Shown piece by piece: positions 10,384-19,426 of a DNA stretch of 64,000 nt; the first letter of the stretch is position 1; each line of letters opens with the position of its first letter. The notes below the pieces were generated by a model. The model had not been told where the DNA came from. It searched no databases and saw only the letters and a list, made by a program, of their open reading frames with translations. The stretch comes from Chryseobacterium geocarposphaerae (lineage in GTDB: Bacteria; Bacteroidota; Bacteroidia; Flavobacteriales; Weeksellaceae), in the NCBI RefSeq assembly GCF_002797535.1, contig NZ_PGFD01000001.1, forward strand, positions 1 to 64,000. Direction: 5' to 3'. The position numbers and the translations under genes are program-made.

Positions 10384-10406
10384 GTATAAAATCATTTAAC
10401 CGGATG

Positions 10407-10414
10407 CAAAAGTA
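10407..10414 (-). promoter_or_regulatory. Candidate -7 promoter box upstream of the small envelope protein
   Basis: TACTTTTG matches TAnnTTTG and ends 23 nt before the ATG at 10383. No TTG is found at the expected distance. Confidence 0.35.
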
Positions 10415-10492
10415 CACGGGTAAAACAATTTAAAATACAGGATGTAATAAAACGAACAAATTCTGTAATAAAAGTAAAAATGTCTGGAAAAT

Positions 10493-11203
10493 CTACTTAC
10501 CAAACATTTCCATTAATGAATTTTTATAGGTTTCTCCAATTTGCAATTTCAGGAAGGTTTCTCCTTCTGTTGTGATGGTTGTGATGATTTCGTTGGTAGA
10601 AAAAGCTTTAATGGAAGACAGGGCAATAATTTCTTTTTTATTGACTTGGGCAAAATCTTTTGAAGGCAGCATTTCGAGAAGATTTTTAAAATTCAGATTT
10701 TTTAAAACAATCGTTGTGCCGTCATGCAGGATGATATCTTTGTCACGGCTATCGATCTCGGAGGTTTTTATATAAGCAATCTGCTCCGTAAAAATAATGG
10801 TTTTACCAATGTTGGTATTCCACTCGATTAGGCTTTTCTTTTGGGAATTCTGCAGTAATTCAGCTGCTTTTTCAAATGCCTGTATCAGGCGTTCCTTTTT
10901 GATAGGTTTTCTTACATAATCAACAACATTCAGATCAAATGCTTCTGCTGCGTATTCTTTGTAAGCGGTTGTAAAAATGATTTTCTTTGAGTCCGGAATT
11001 AATTCAGCGACCTGTAAGCCAGTCATTCCCGGCATTTCGATATCTAAAATACAGATGTTGCAATCCAGTTCATTAATTTCGTTTAAAAATACTTTGGGAT
11101 CATTAAATGCTTTTACAACTTCTACGTTATCAATTTGCTCGCATAGAAGTTTTAAATAGCTGATTGCCAGTAATTCATCATCAAGAATAACGCATTTTAT
11201 CAT
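10493..11203 (-). CDS. LytTR-family response regulator
   Basis: The 236-residue protein has an N-terminal receiver domain (about 1-120) with DDE near residue 9, the phosphorylated Asp in CILDIEMPGMTG near residue 54, Thr in FTTAYKEYA and Lys in VRKPIKKE. The C-terminal LytTR DNA-binding domain spans about 135-236 (EQIAYIKTSEID, FAQVNKKEIIALSSI). It should act as a transcription regulator phosphorylated by the kinase encoded just upstream. The reading frames overlap by 23 nt, so the pair is translationally coupled. The target genes are not visible here. Confidence 0.92.
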   Translation of the reverse strand: MIKCVILDDELLAISYLKLLCEQIDNVEVVKAFNDPKVFLNEINELDCNICILDIEMPGMTGLQVAELIPDSKKIIFTTAYKEYAAEAFDLNVVDYVRKPIKKERLIQAFEKAAELLQNSQKKSLIEWNTNIGKTIIFTEQIAYIKTSEIDSRDKDIILHDGTTIVLKNLNFKNLLEMLPSKDFAQVNKKEIIALSSIKAFSTNEIITTITTEGETFLKLQIGETYKNSLMEMFGK

Positions 11204-11951
11204 AGAATTCTCCCAGATTAATTTTTAATTCTGCCGTGAAGATACCGTTTTTTGAATGTTTTTGAAGGGAATAATGGTTATTGTAGATCATTTTTAATCG
11301 CTGATCCAAAGACTGGCTTCCAAAGCCGCTTTTTTCTTTTTCCAGCACATTTTTTAAAGAAGCCTTATTGCTTACTCTCATGGTGAAAATACGATCTTCA
11401 AGCTCCATCTGAATGGAAATAAATGAATCCTGGGCAAGAAAATCAGTATGCTTAAAAGCATTTTCAATCAGATCAACCGAAAGAAGTGGCGCAAAAACTT
11501 TCTCTTCATAAATCTCATCAGACTTATTGATTTTAGATTTGATTCTGAAATCAAAAAGAGGATTTATTTTGATTTTATTGATCTCAATGAGACTTAAAGC
11601 AAAGTTCAGTTCATCTTTTGGGCTTACAAATTTACTGTTGCTTTCATATAAAATATAATCCAGAACGTTGGCAAGCTTGTCCAGTGACATATATGTCTGA
11701 TAAGCATGAGACTGAACAGAGTTTAAAATGTTTTTAAAAAGATGCGGATTTAATTTTGTTCCGATATGTTCCAGCTGTACCTCATTCAGTCGTTGCTCAA
11801 TGATTTTGTTAGCTTCCGAAAGTTTTGCATTCCGGATTTTAAATTTTTGATTCTGGCTGAACAAATAAATACTTACCGTGACAAAAAAGAAAATAGCAAA
11901 TACTCCGATGAAGATCAGATAATCATGAATCATGTAGTAGTTGCCTTCCAT
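11181..11951 (-). CDS. LytS-type sensor histidine kinase (His_kinase family)
   Basis: This 256-residue inner-membrane protein has one N-terminal transmembrane segment (about 8-29) and a coiled linker. The phosphoacceptor region is LNPHLFKNILNSVQSH, where the usual NPHFLFN reads NPHLFKN. An ATP-binding domain carries an N box (VDLIENAFKHTD) and a G box (GFGSQSLDQRL). It has no obvious extracytoplasmic sensor domain, so the signal is probably sensed in or near the membrane. It overlaps the LytTR regulator gene by 23 nt. An ATG six codons downstream (11933) is an equally plausible start. Confidence 0.9.
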   Translation of the reverse strand: MEGNYYMIHDYLIFIGVFAIFFFVTVSIYLFSQNQKFKIRNAKLSEANKIIEQRLNEVQLEHIGTKLNPHLFKNILNSVQSHAYQTYMSLDKLANVLDYILYESNSKFVSPKDELNFALSLIEINKIKINPLFDFRIKSKINKSDEIYEEKVFAPLLSVDLIENAFKHTDFLAQDSFISIQMELEDRIFTMRVSNKASLKNVLEKEKSGFGSQSLDQRLKMIYNNHYSLQKHSKNGIFTAELKINLGEFYDKMRYS

Positions 11952-11974
11952 AGTTTATTCTATTAATTTAACAA

Positions 11975-12005
11975 TGTCATGCTGAGCGGAGTCGAAGCAT
12001 CTCAA
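11975..12005. repeat. Partial copy of dispersed repeat family A
   Basis: TGTCATGCTGAGCGGAGTCG followed by AAGCATCTCAA resembles the left arm of the repeats at 23361, 43697 and 59991, without an obvious matching right arm. It lies between two genes transcribed in the same direction. The rest of the 205-nt gap shows nothing clear. Confidence 0.6.
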
Positions 12006-12156
12006 TAATGAGCCTAGTTTTACCATTAAGAACATTAAGTTATTAAGGTTAATTAAATCAATATCAGAGATATTTTATAAGATTATTGCTGTTATTTGAT
12101 TAAAGTAAAACTCTTTTGAATGCTTTTAAAATTCTTATTGTTAAAATAATTGTTAC

Positions 12157-12528
12157 TTATTTTAATTTCTTCAAAGAATTCAGTGTCACACTTTCCTCAC
12201 ATTTTTCATAAGTGATTTCATAAGTGGGATTTTTCTCGGGATACACCAAAACATAATCCGGGCAAGGCTCTTTTTGGGCATGACTTCTGTCAAAATCTAC
12301 TTTTCCAAGAGTAATAATGCTGTCTTTTAAGAATTTTTCATTGATTTTTAGTGTATTCATTTCTGCTTTAAAATTTTCGGAATACTTGAAATCTTTGGAT
12401 AAGGTTTCGGCAATTACACGACTGTTGGGAAGGTAACCGCTGCAGCTTGCTCCTTTTTTATTTAAGACAAAAAATACAATGGCAAGTCCCGGAATGAGAC
12501 CTATTAAGTAGAATTTAAGTTTTTTCAT
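12157..12528 (-). CDS. Small membrane-anchored protein of unknown function
   Basis: The 123-residue protein has one N-terminal membrane segment (about 6-22, FYLIGLIPGLAIVFFVL) followed by a soluble, lysine-rich domain with three scattered cysteines. No lipobox is evident, so the domain is probably anchored by the uncleaved helix and faces the periplasm. It lies upstream of the two-component pair with a 205-nt gap that holds a repeat, and just downstream of alanine dehydrogenase. I do not recognise a family. Initiation is at the ATG at 12528, which gives the anchor directly. Confidence 0.65.
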   Translation of the reverse strand: MKKLKFYLIGLIPGLAIVFFVLNKKGASCSGYLPNSRVIAETLSKDFKYSENFKAEMNTLKINEKFLKDSIITLGKVDFDRSHAQKEPCPDYVLVYPEKNPTYEITYEKCEESVTLNSLKKLK

Positions 12529-12608
12529 ACGTAGTTGTTACTTTTTAAAGGCCGTATGGAATCGCGTCAAATGTTTGAAGATTTTGTTTCCTAACCTTGG
12601 CGATTTCA

Positions 12609-13802
12609 TTAGAAAATTAAAAGATTGATGTCATGATAAGTAAGTCCGAAACGGTCGCAGATGATTTTTTTCGTATGTCTTCCTTTGTACATATAAAGAC
12701 TTTGCTTCATTTCATTTTTGCGAACCAGCATGTTTTCGAAACCGCCTTCTTCGTCGTAATTTAAGATATAGGATAGAAAGAAATTAGAGATTGCTTTTGT
12801 TGTTGTTCTTGGCATTCTTGAGGTAAGATTCGGAAGTCCGCAATGGATAACGCCATGTTTAATGACATAAGGATCTTCCATAGTAGTAAGTTCAGAAGTT
12901 TCGATCACTTTTCCGTTATCAATCGTGATATCAATGATGACACTTCCTTTTTTCATTTTCATCACCATATCTTCCGTTACGATTGGAGTCATATTTAATC
13001 TTGGAAGTGCTCCTATAACTACATCGGCACGTCTTAATGCTTTACGGAGCTCTTTAGGATCGATAATGGAAGTGGGAACCCTGCTGTCTACAATGGTATG
13101 GAGTCTTCTTAGTTTGGAAAGTGAGTTGTCAAAAACCCTTACACTTGCTCCTAAACCGATGGCTGCTTTTGTAGCAAATTCTCCTACAATTCCTGCTCCT
13201 AAAATCACTACTTCGGCAGGTCTTACTCCTGTAATACCTCCCAACATTAAACCGTTTGATAAAGCTAAAAGTTCAGAAGCATACAGGATGGAAACCGTAC
13301 CTGCAATTTCTCCAACTAATCGTACCAAAGATAGCTGCTTATATTCATCAACAATGAATTCGAAAGCGATGGCATTTACTTTTTTCTCTGCCAGTTTTAG
13401 GAAATAATCTTTATCTCTCAGATTAATTTGAAGTGCAGAAACCAAATAGGTATTCGGTCTCATAAATTCAATTTCGTCTTCTGTAGGCGGGTTAACTTTT
13501 AAAATTAAATCCTGCCCGAATGCTTCTTTCGGATCGTTTGTAATTCTGGCCCCCGATTCAGCATATTGTAAATCTGTAAAAAACGAACCTTGTCCGGCTC
13601 CGGATTCTATAATAATTTCATGACCGTGTTCTACCAAAACCTGCACAGCATCTGGTGTAATGCAGGTCCTCCTTTCATTAAGGCAGGTTTCTTTTGGAAC
13701 TCCAATACTGAACTGTTTACCTTTTTTAATCACCTCAAGCTTTTCCGCTTTGGGGATCAGTTCCTCCTCAGTAAAAGGGGTGAAAATATTTGTAGTACTC
13801 AT
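12609..13802 (-). CDS. ald: Alanine dehydrogenase
   Basis: The 397-residue protein belongs to the alanine dehydrogenase / transhydrogenase-alpha family, which interconverts L-alanine and pyruvate with NAD. The N-terminal substrate domain shows GVPKETCLNERR and SGAGQGSFF. The Rossmann domain shows VVILGAGIVGEFATKAAIGLGA and VVIGALPRLNMTPIV, followed by GSVIIDITIDNG. The C-terminus is slightly longer than in Bacillus Ald, as is common in Bacteroidota. A TATCTTTG box at 13851-13858 is a likely promoter. It is followed by the 123-residue gene on the same strand. Confidence 0.9.
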   Translation of the reverse strand: MSTTNIFTPFTEEELIPKAEKLEVIKKGKQFSIGVPKETCLNERRTCITPDAVQVLVEHGHEIIIESGAGQGSFFTDLQYAESGARITNDPKEAFGQDLILKVNPPTEDEIEFMRPNTYLVSALQINLRDKDYFLKLAEKKVNAIAFEFIVDEYKQLSLVRLVGEIAGTVSILYASELLALSNGLMLGGITGVRPAEVVILGAGIVGEFATKAAIGLGASVRVFDNSLSKLRRLHTIVDSRVPTSIIDPKELRKALRRADVVIGALPRLNMTPIVTEDMVMKMKKGSVIIDITIDNGKVIETSELTTMEDPYVIKHGVIHCGLPNLTSRMPRTTTKAISNFFLSYILNYDEEGGFENMLVRKNEMKQSLYMYKGRHTKKIICDRFGLTYHDINLLIF

Positions 13803-13850
13803 CTTAAATTATATCTTACAGATAATTATTTGTCAATTGAATTCAATAAG

Positions 13851-13858
13851 CAAAGATA
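13851..13858 (-). promoter_or_regulatory. Candidate -7 promoter box of ald
   Basis: TATCTTTG fits TAnnTTTG on the minus strand and would give a leader of about 45 nt for alanine dehydrogenase. Confidence 0.4.
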
Positions 13859-13866
13859 CATAATAT

Positions 13867-14274
13867 TTAATCGAATGAAATTTCTCTGTTTTCACCGGTA
13901 TTTACAATACTCATTTCGTGGTATTTAAGTCCATAAAGCTCATCTTCATACACTTCCGGCCACTCTATAATACACAGAAAAGCATTATCGAGATATTCTT
14001 CAATCCCGATATCGTAAACTTCTTCTATGTTTTTTAAACGATACAGATCAAAATGATATACTTTTCCTTTTGGAGTATTGTATTCATTCACAATAGAGTA
14101 GGTTGGAGAATTTACTTCATCAGTACTTCCCAGATTCTTAAGTAAAAATTGCGTAAAAGTGGTTTTTCCGGCACCCAAATTTCCTTTTAAAAGGAAAATA
14201 TTATGCTGTAACTGAGGAATAATGGTGTCTACTATTTTTTGCCAGTCTTCTATTGTATTGATTGTAAATTCCAT
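13867..14274 (-). CDS. tsaE: tRNA threonylcarbamoyladenosine biosynthesis ATPase TsaE
   Basis: This 135-residue P-loop ATPase supports the TsaB-TsaD complex that makes t6A37 in ANN-decoding tRNAs. It shows Walker A (GNLGAGKTTFTQ, about 32-43), the NSPTYSIVNEY segment, HFDLYRL and the IIEWPE motif, all diagnostic of TsaE/YjeE. The length is typical. Its start codon is one nucleotide past the stop codon of the upstream 190-residue membrane protein gene, so the two are probably translated together. Confidence 0.95.
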   Translation of the reverse strand: MEFTINTIEDWQKIVDTIIPQLQHNIFLLKGNLGAGKTTFTQFLLKNLGSTDEVNSPTYSIVNEYNTPKGKVYHFDLYRLKNIEEVYDIGIEEYLDNAFLCIIEWPEVYEDELYGLKYHEMSIVNTGENREISFD

Positions 14275-14275
14275 T

Positions 14276-14848
14276 TCAATTATAATTTAATATATGATTT
14301 CTTGCCTCTTTTGAAAGCAAGCCATAGTTGTCTATGTAATGATTTAACTGATTTGATATCTGTAAAAGTTCCCTAGGCTGTCTTATCTGGAAAAAACATT
14401 TTCTTTCTTGATTATTTAAATCCCGAATCTTTAGAATATTATTACAGCCCTGCGAAAACATTCCGATAAAGCCATTTCTATAAATATATCTACCTTCATG
14501 GTTATTTTGTACAATTTCAAGATGTTTTAATTCCTTGATAAAAAAAATCTCGTTATCAATCGTTATTTTTTCATTTTCGAAAATAAGCTTGCCTTCTATT
14601 TTACCTTTTAATTCTTCAGGGAAAAATACATTAATGAAACCGCCAATAATACCAATACATAAGGGAGGAGTGATGATCCATGAAAACCATTTTGGAATTT
14701 CCTGATCAGGAATTTTTAAAACATACAGAACAAAACCTATAAGTAGTAATGGAAAAACGATTAGAAGATAACATATTCTTGCGCGTGTCCATACAAAACC
14801 AGTTGATGGTTTATAAATGTTAAAGGTTTTGTAGTTGTTTTCTGCCAA
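14276..14848 (-). CDS. Two-helix membrane protein of unknown function
   Basis: The 190-residue protein has two membrane segments near the N-terminus (about 26-46 and 55-75, rich in Leu/Ile/Gly). A soluble C-terminal half follows (LIFENEKITIDNE, LKHLEIVQNN, FQIRQPRELL) that could be a PH-like beta domain. It starts at a TTG codon; no earlier suitable ATG is present and the next in-frame Met is deep in the protein. Its stop codon is one nucleotide before tsaE, which suggests translational coupling. No family is recognised with confidence. Confidence 0.6.
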   Translation of the reverse strand: MAENNYKTFNIYKPSTGFVWTRARICYLLIVFPLLLIGFVLYVLKIPDQEIPKWFSWIITPPLCIGIIGGFINVFFPEELKGKIEGKLIFENEKITIDNEIFFIKELKHLEIVQNNHEGRYIYRNGFIGMFSQGCNNILKIRDLNNQERKCFFQIRQPRELLQISNQLNHYIDNYGLLSKEARNHILNYN

Positions 14849-14959
14849 TTTAAAGCCTGATTTTTAATTTTCAAAAATAATTAAAAATTAAATTATTTAA
14901 AAATCAAAAAATTACTAAGACTCAGTATTGAGTTGTCTGTAAATGTATCAATTTCAATA

Positions 14960-14977
14960 TAAATTTGTATATTTTTG
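14960..14977 (+). promoter_or_regulatory. Candidate double -7 promoter box of dnaG
   Basis: TAAATTTG (14960-14967) and TATTTTTG (14970-14977) both fit TAnnTTTG. The second ends 4 nt before the dnaG ATG, so a transcript from it would be leaderless or nearly so. A TTG at 14933 lies 24 nt upstream of the first box. Confidence 0.45.
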
Positions 14978-14981
14978 TCTT

Positions 14982-16967
14982 ATGATTTCCAAGCAGACCA
15001 TAGATAAAATATTCTCAACAATACGTGTAGAAGAGATTGTTGGGGAATATGTGCAGCTGAAAAGGGCAGGGTCTAATTATAAAGGACTCAGTCCGTTCCA
15101 TGATGAAAAAACACCGAGTTTTGTAGTTTCTGCAGCCAAGCAGATCTGGAAAGATTTCTCAACCGGAAAAGGAGGGACTGCTATTTCTTTTTTGATGGAA
15201 ATTGAGAATTTCACCTATCCTGAAGCACTTCGTCACGCTGCTAAAAAGTACGGAATTGAAATTGAAGAAGATCAGAAAGATTTTTCTGAAGAGGCCAAAA
15301 ATGCACAGTCCGAAAGAGATTTACTATATAAGATTCATGAAGTTGCGAATGATTATTTCCAAAATTTTCTGTGGGAAGTTGAAGAGGGAAAAGCCATAGG
15401 ACTATCTTATTTCAAAGAACGTGAGCTTCGGGATGATATCATCAAAAAATTTCAGCTCGGATATTCTCCCGAAAAGAAAAATGCTTTTACAACATATGCT
15501 TTAGAAAAAGGCTATTCCAAAGAGATCTTAGAAAAGTCCGGACTTTCCATTTTTCCGGAAAATACCCCTGCAGGAGTAGATCGTTTCAGAGAAAGAGTCA
15601 TTTTCCCGATTCACAGCTTTTCGGGGCGGGTTTTAGGTTTTGGAGCGAGAATTCTTAAAAATAATGTTAAGACCGCAAAATATCTCAATTCCCCGGAGAC
15701 CGAAATTTATCACAAATCCAATGTTCTTTATGGATTAAACCAAAGTAAGCAGGCGATTTCTAAAAAGAATGTCTGCCTTTTGGTAGAAGGATATATGGAT
15801 GTGATTTCCCTTCATATGTCGGGAATTGAGAACGTTGTGTCCAGTTCCGGAACATCTTTGACAACAGAGCAGATTAAGCTCATCAAAAGATTAACGGAAA
15901 ACGTTACGATTCTCTTTGATGGTGATAATGCCGGAATTAAAGCCAGCTTCAGAAGCATTGATATGTTATTGACGGAAGGCATGAACATTCGTGTTCTTCT
16001 GTTTCCGGATGGCGATGATCCTGACTCTTTTGCAAGAAAACATCCTCAGGAATATGTAGAAAAATTCATCGAAAATGAGGCGATGGATTTTATTGATTTT
16101 AAGGCAGAAATTCTTTTAAAAGAAGTCGGGAATGATCCGATTAAAAAGGCAGAAGCCATCAGAGATATTGTAAAATCAGTTGGTTTTGTTCAAAATGCCT
16201 TAAAAAGAGAGGTTTACCTAAAAGAAGTTTCCAATAAATTCGGGCTTTCTGAGCAGAGTTTGTTTAATGAGCTTGATGTTCAGCGCCAAGTGACTCAAAA
16301 TCAGAATCAGCACGTTCAGCAGCAGAAGGAAAATGCGGCTCCTGTGAAAATGGAGATTGTACCTTTGGATGAAGAAAAGGGGGATCCGTTTCTGTATGAC
16401 GTTCTATTTATGGAAAACAAGCTGGTAGATCATATGCTGATGTTTGGAGATGTGATTCTGAAAAGAAAAGACGATCACAATGAAGAATATCAGATCACCG
16501 TTATAGAAGAAATTCTGCAGCATTTTGAAGAAGAGCAATATGAATTTTTGGTAAAGGGAAATGAAGTGATCATTGATCAGGTAAAGGAAGGGATTCAAAA
16601 TGATGAACTGAGAAGCGGAAACTTTTTTGTCTCTTTTATGGATGAAGAGATTACTTCAAAAGTTGTGGATGCATTAATTCCGCTAGATGATCTTGAAAAC
16701 TGGGCTTCCCGAAATATTTATCCGCCCAATTATGGGGATAAAATTGCTGAGCAGGTAAAAGGTGATGTATTGCTTCATAAATACAGATATATAGATTATT
16801 TAATAAAACAGACAGCCAGAGAGCTTGATGAACACCGGGATTCTGATCCCGTAAAGTATTTTGAGCTGCTTCAAAAAATAACATTGTTGAAACAGGCTTC
16901 CATGCGTTTGAGCGATATTATTGAATATTCTCCGATTAAAGGTATTTACGGGGACAGAAAAAGATAA
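14982..16967 (+). CDS. dnaG: DNA primase (zinc-finger cysteines lost)
   Basis: The 661-residue protein makes RNA primers at the replication fork. The CHC2-type N-terminal domain is present in outline (about 1-95), but the zinc ligands are gone: GLSPFHDEKTPSF carries Ser where Cys is usual, and KDFSTGKGG replaces the CFGCG-type segment. The RNA polymerase core includes RERVIFPIHSFSGRVLGFG. The TOPRIM domain includes LLVEGYMDVISLH and ILFDGDNAGIKAS (about 265-325). A C-terminal helicase-binding region completes it. Loss of these cysteines is, from memory, a flavobacterial lineage trait. The ATG at 14982 is chosen because family alignment starts at MISKQTIDKI. Confidence 0.94.
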   Translation: MISKQTIDKIFSTIRVEEIVGEYVQLKRAGSNYKGLSPFHDEKTPSFVVSAAKQIWKDFSTGKGGTAISFLMEIENFTYPEALRHAAKKYGIEIEEDQKDFSEEAKNAQSERDLLYKIHEVANDYFQNFLWEVEEGKAIGLSYFKERELRDDIIKKFQLGYSPEKKNAFTTYALEKGYSKEILEKSGLSIFPENTPAGVDRFRERVIFPIHSFSGRVLGFGARILKNNVKTAKYLNSPETEIYHKSNVLYGLNQSKQAISKKNVCLLVEGYMDVISLHMSGIENVVSSSGTSLTTEQIKLIKRLTENVTILFDGDNAGIKASFRSIDMLLTEGMNIRVLLFPDGDDPDSFARKHPQEYVEKFIENEAMDFIDFKAEILLKEVGNDPIKKAEAIRDIVKSVGFVQNALKREVYLKEVSNKFGLSEQSLFNELDVQRQVTQNQNQHVQQQKENAAPVKMEIVPLDEEKGDPFLYDVLFMENKLVDHMLMFGDVILKRKDDHNEEYQITVIEEILQHFEEEQYEFLVKGNEVIIDQVKEGIQNDELRSGNFFVSFMDEEITSKVVDALIPLDDLENWASRNIYPPNYGDKIAEQVKGDVLLHKYRYIDYLIKQTARELDEHRDSDPVKYFELLQKITLLKQASMRLSDIIEYSPIKGIYGDRKR

Positions 16968-17085
16968 TTTCAGACAAACTGTTTATTAATCATTGATCTT
17001 CTGTGACAAAAAGTCCTATATAATTTTAGGAATAAAAGTTGTAATTTAAACTTTGAAAAAAATTTAAAATAATACCAATAGAAAT

Positions 17086-17772
17086 ATGGACATTAAAAAA
17101 GAATTCAGAGACTTCTCTGTAAAGCATTTAGGAAACAACGGTTTGGTAACCGATCAGTATATGGGAATGTTTGGACCGACAAATCTTACACCATACATTA
17201 TGGAGGAAAGAAGATTAAATGTTGCCCAAATGGACGTTTTTTCGCGTCTAATGATGGACAGAATTATCTTCTTAGGTACAGGTATTGATGACCAGGTTGC
17301 TAATATCGTAACGGCTCAGCTTCTATTCTTAGAAAGTGCAGATCCTTCAAAAGATATTCAAATTTATATCAATTCTCCTGGTGGAAGTGTATATGCAGGA
17401 TTAGGAATTTATGATACCATGCAAATCATTAAGCCAGATGTAGCAACAATCTGTACAGGAATTGCCGCTTCAATGGGAGCTGTATTATTGGTTGCGGGTG
17501 AAAACGGTAAACGTTCTGCTCTTAAGCATTCAAGAGTAATGATTCACCAGCCTTCAGGAGGGGCTCAAGGAGTGGCTTCTGATATGGAGATCAACCTTAG
17601 AGAGATGTTGAAGCTTAAAAAAGAATTATATGACATCATTGCTGAACATTCTGGGCAAACATTTGACTGGGTAGAGAAAGCTTCTGACAGAGATTACTGG
17701 ATGACTTCTGAAGAAGCAAAAGGCTACGGAATGGTAGATGAGGTATTACAGAGATCTAAAGAGAAAAAATAA
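17086..17772 (+). CDS. clpP: ATP-dependent Clp protease proteolytic subunit
   Basis: The 228-residue serine peptidase forms the tetradecameric barrel that degrades proteins unfolded by ClpX or ClpC. The catalytic Ser is in GIAASMGAVLL and the His in RVMIHQPSGG, with the Asp further downstream. The sequence INSPGGSVYAGLGIYDTM is characteristic. A short N-terminal extension (about 25 residues) precedes the usual start, as in other Bacteroidota. It lies 118 nt after dnaG and has its own terminator. ClpX is not in the window. Confidence 0.96.
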   Translation: MDIKKEFRDFSVKHLGNNGLVTDQYMGMFGPTNLTPYIMEERRLNVAQMDVFSRLMMDRIIFLGTGIDDQVANIVTAQLLFLESADPSKDIQIYINSPGGSVYAGLGIYDTMQIIKPDVATICTGIAASMGAVLLVAGENGKRSALKHSRVMIHQPSGGAQGVASDMEINLREMLKLKKELYDIIAEHSGQTFDWVEKASDRDYWMTSEEAKGYGMVDEVLQRSKEKK

Positions 17773-17791
17773 TTTTTCTTTAAAAATATTG

Positions 17792-17820
17792 AAAACGCAT
17801 CAAGGTATTTGGTGCGTTTT
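17792..17820 (+). terminator. Terminator of clpP
   Basis: A 12-bp stem (AAAACGCATCAA with TTGGTGCGTTTT, one G-T pair) is followed by seven T residues. It lies 20 nt past the clpP stop codon. Confidence 0.85.
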
Positions 17821-17908
17821 TTTGTTTGTTGATAATTATGAGGGCTAATAATCATTATAGACAATGAAAGAATAATGAATTTCTATACACCGCCAATTGA
17901 TTATTTTT

Positions 17909-17972
17909 ACCACCCCGTCAAAAATTCTTTGAATTTTCACCACCCCTCCAAATGAGGGGAATTTGAAATTCT
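17909..17972. repeat. Dispersed repeat family B, copy 1
   Basis: This element opens with CCACCCCGTCAAAAATTCTT, then GAATTTTCACCACCCCTCC and a short AGGGGA stretch. A closely similar element occurs at 33021-33079. It contains two small inverted repeats (AAAATTC/GAATTTT and CCCCTC/GAGGGG). It fills part of the 320-nt gap between clpP and the phytase-like gene, which otherwise shows only the clpP terminator and a weak promoter box (TACTTTCG, 18067-18074). Confidence 0.7.
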
Positions 17973-18094
17973 AAAAACCGACCGGTATTTGTTTCCAAAT
18001 TTGAAATAAAAGTTCAAGACAAAAGAAATTTAATATTCTATTCAACATCAGTTTACAATCATTATTTACTTTCGCATCCAATAAAAAGCGACTC

Positions 18095-19357
18095 ATGAAA
18101 AAATTCTTATTACCTGTTTTTGCCTGTATGGCTTTGGCTGCCTGCAACAATGATGATAATGCAATCAATCAGGATATTGACTATTCTAAACTTCCGCAGG
18201 AATTTCCTTTTTCAACGCTAAAAACATTGAACGGAGTTAATATCATCAATGGAGGTTTCGGTTCCGGAGCAACAGCGCACCCCACGCAGAAAGGAGAATT
18301 TTATGTAATTACCGATCGTGGTCCGAATGTCGCTTATTCGAATGGAATTAAAATTCTTGTCCCGGATTTTACACCGACTATTATGCATTTTAAAATCAAT
18401 GCAAGCGGCAATATTGAGGTAATTAAATATATCAAGCTTAAAAATCCTTCTGGACAGCCGATTACCGGTCTTCCAAATCCTGTAGGAATGGGAAGTACGG
18501 GAGAAATTGCTTATGCTGCAGACGGAAGTGTTTTAGGAACAGATAATTATGGACTGGATAGTGAAAGTATTGTGGCAGCAAAAGATGGTACTTTCTGGGT
18601 TTCTGATGAATATGGTCCTCATATTGTTCATTATAGCGCAGATGGAGTAGAACTGGAGAGAATCAGTCCGATTGGCGTAAATACCGGAACAAGAAAACTT
18701 CCTGCTGTTTTTGCCAAAAGAAGACCCAACCGCGGAATGGAAGGAATGTGTATGACACCCGACGGAAAAACGTTGGTGGGGACGATGCAGTCTACCATGT
18801 ATGTTCCTACAAAAGCTCTGGCAACAAATACGACTTTAACCAGAATTGTGACTTTTGATTTAGCAACGGGTCAAACCAAACAATACTTATACAGACAGGA
18901 TGGAGGTGCTTCTGATTCTGTTTGCGATATTACCCCAATCAGTAATACTGAATTTCTGGTAATCGAAAGAGACGGGAATTTTGGTTCTGTGGGTGGACTT
19001 AAAAAAGTGTACAGAATCAATTTGGCCAATGCTTCGGATGTTTCGGGAACAGATTTAACGGCAGTAGACGGAATGAAGATCAATGGAAAAACCCTTGAAC
19101 AGTCTACCTGGGATGAAATCAACGCTGCAGGATTAAAACCTGCTACGAAAACGTTAGCCGTTGATTTGGTTGCCAAAATTGGGTATGAACACGATAAATT
19201 TGAAGGAATTGTGTATTTAGGAAATAATAAACTGGCTGTTTTTAATGATGACGATTTCGGAGTTGCAGACGATGGCAACGGAAACCCTAAAACGAAAACT
19301 TTACCTAAAACAGGTAAACAGGATAAAGGTGAAATGTATATAGTCGATATTCAATAA
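18095..19357 (+). CDS. Phytase-like esterase domain lipoprotein
   Basis: The 420-residue protein starts with a lipoprotein signal (MALAACNNDD, Cys near residue 14). The rest matches the esterase-like activity of phytase family, a beta-propeller fold: YVITDRGPN, DNYGLDSESIVAAKDGTFWVSDEYGPH and RGMEGMCMTPDGKTLVG. The many Asp/Glu-rich loops (NDDDFGVADDGNG) suggest metal binding. It is probably exposed on or under the outer membrane and may release phosphate or hydrolyse esters. The substrate is unproven. It is a single-gene unit followed by three tandem hairpins. Confidence 0.82.
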   Translation: MKKFLLPVFACMALAACNNDDNAINQDIDYSKLPQEFPFSTLKTLNGVNIINGGFGSGATAHPTQKGEFYVITDRGPNVAYSNGIKILVPDFTPTIMHFKINASGNIEVIKYIKLKNPSGQPITGLPNPVGMGSTGEIAYAADGSVLGTDNYGLDSESIVAAKDGTFWVSDEYGPHIVHYSADGVELERISPIGVNTGTRKLPAVFAKRRPNRGMEGMCMTPDGKTLVGTMQSTMYVPTKALATNTTLTRIVTFDLATGQTKQYLYRQDGGASDSVCDITPISNTEFLVIERDGNFGSVGGLKKVYRINLANASDVSGTDLTAVDGMKINGKTLEQSTWDEINAAGLKPATKTLAVDLVAKIGYEHDKFEGIVYLGNNKLAVFNDDDFGVADDGNGNPKTKTLPKTGKQDKGEMYIVDIQ

Positions 19358-19370
19358 TTAGATTTTTTTG

Positions 19371-19399
19371 AATCGGCGGCATCGAAGATGCCGCCGATT
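19371..19399. repeat. GC-rich hairpin 1 of a tandem set
   Basis: A perfect 13-bp inverted repeat (arm AATCGGCGGCATC, loop GAA) is followed by a T-rich stretch. It lies 13 nt past the phytase-like gene and may be its terminator. Confidence 0.75.
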
Positions 19400-19401
19400 T
19401 T

Positions 19402-19426
19402 GTTTTTCCTACTTAGTAGGAAAAAC
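19402..19426. repeat. Hairpin 2 of the tandem set
   Basis: A perfect 12-bp inverted repeat (arm GTTTTTCCTACT, single central T) sits 2 nt after hairpin 1. Confidence 0.65.

Noticed and set aside
12925..13407. Open frame of 160 codons on the plus strand opposite ald
   Set aside because: It lies wholly inside a clearly functional alanine dehydrogenase gene and its product has no recognisable motif; it is a mirror of the coding bias.
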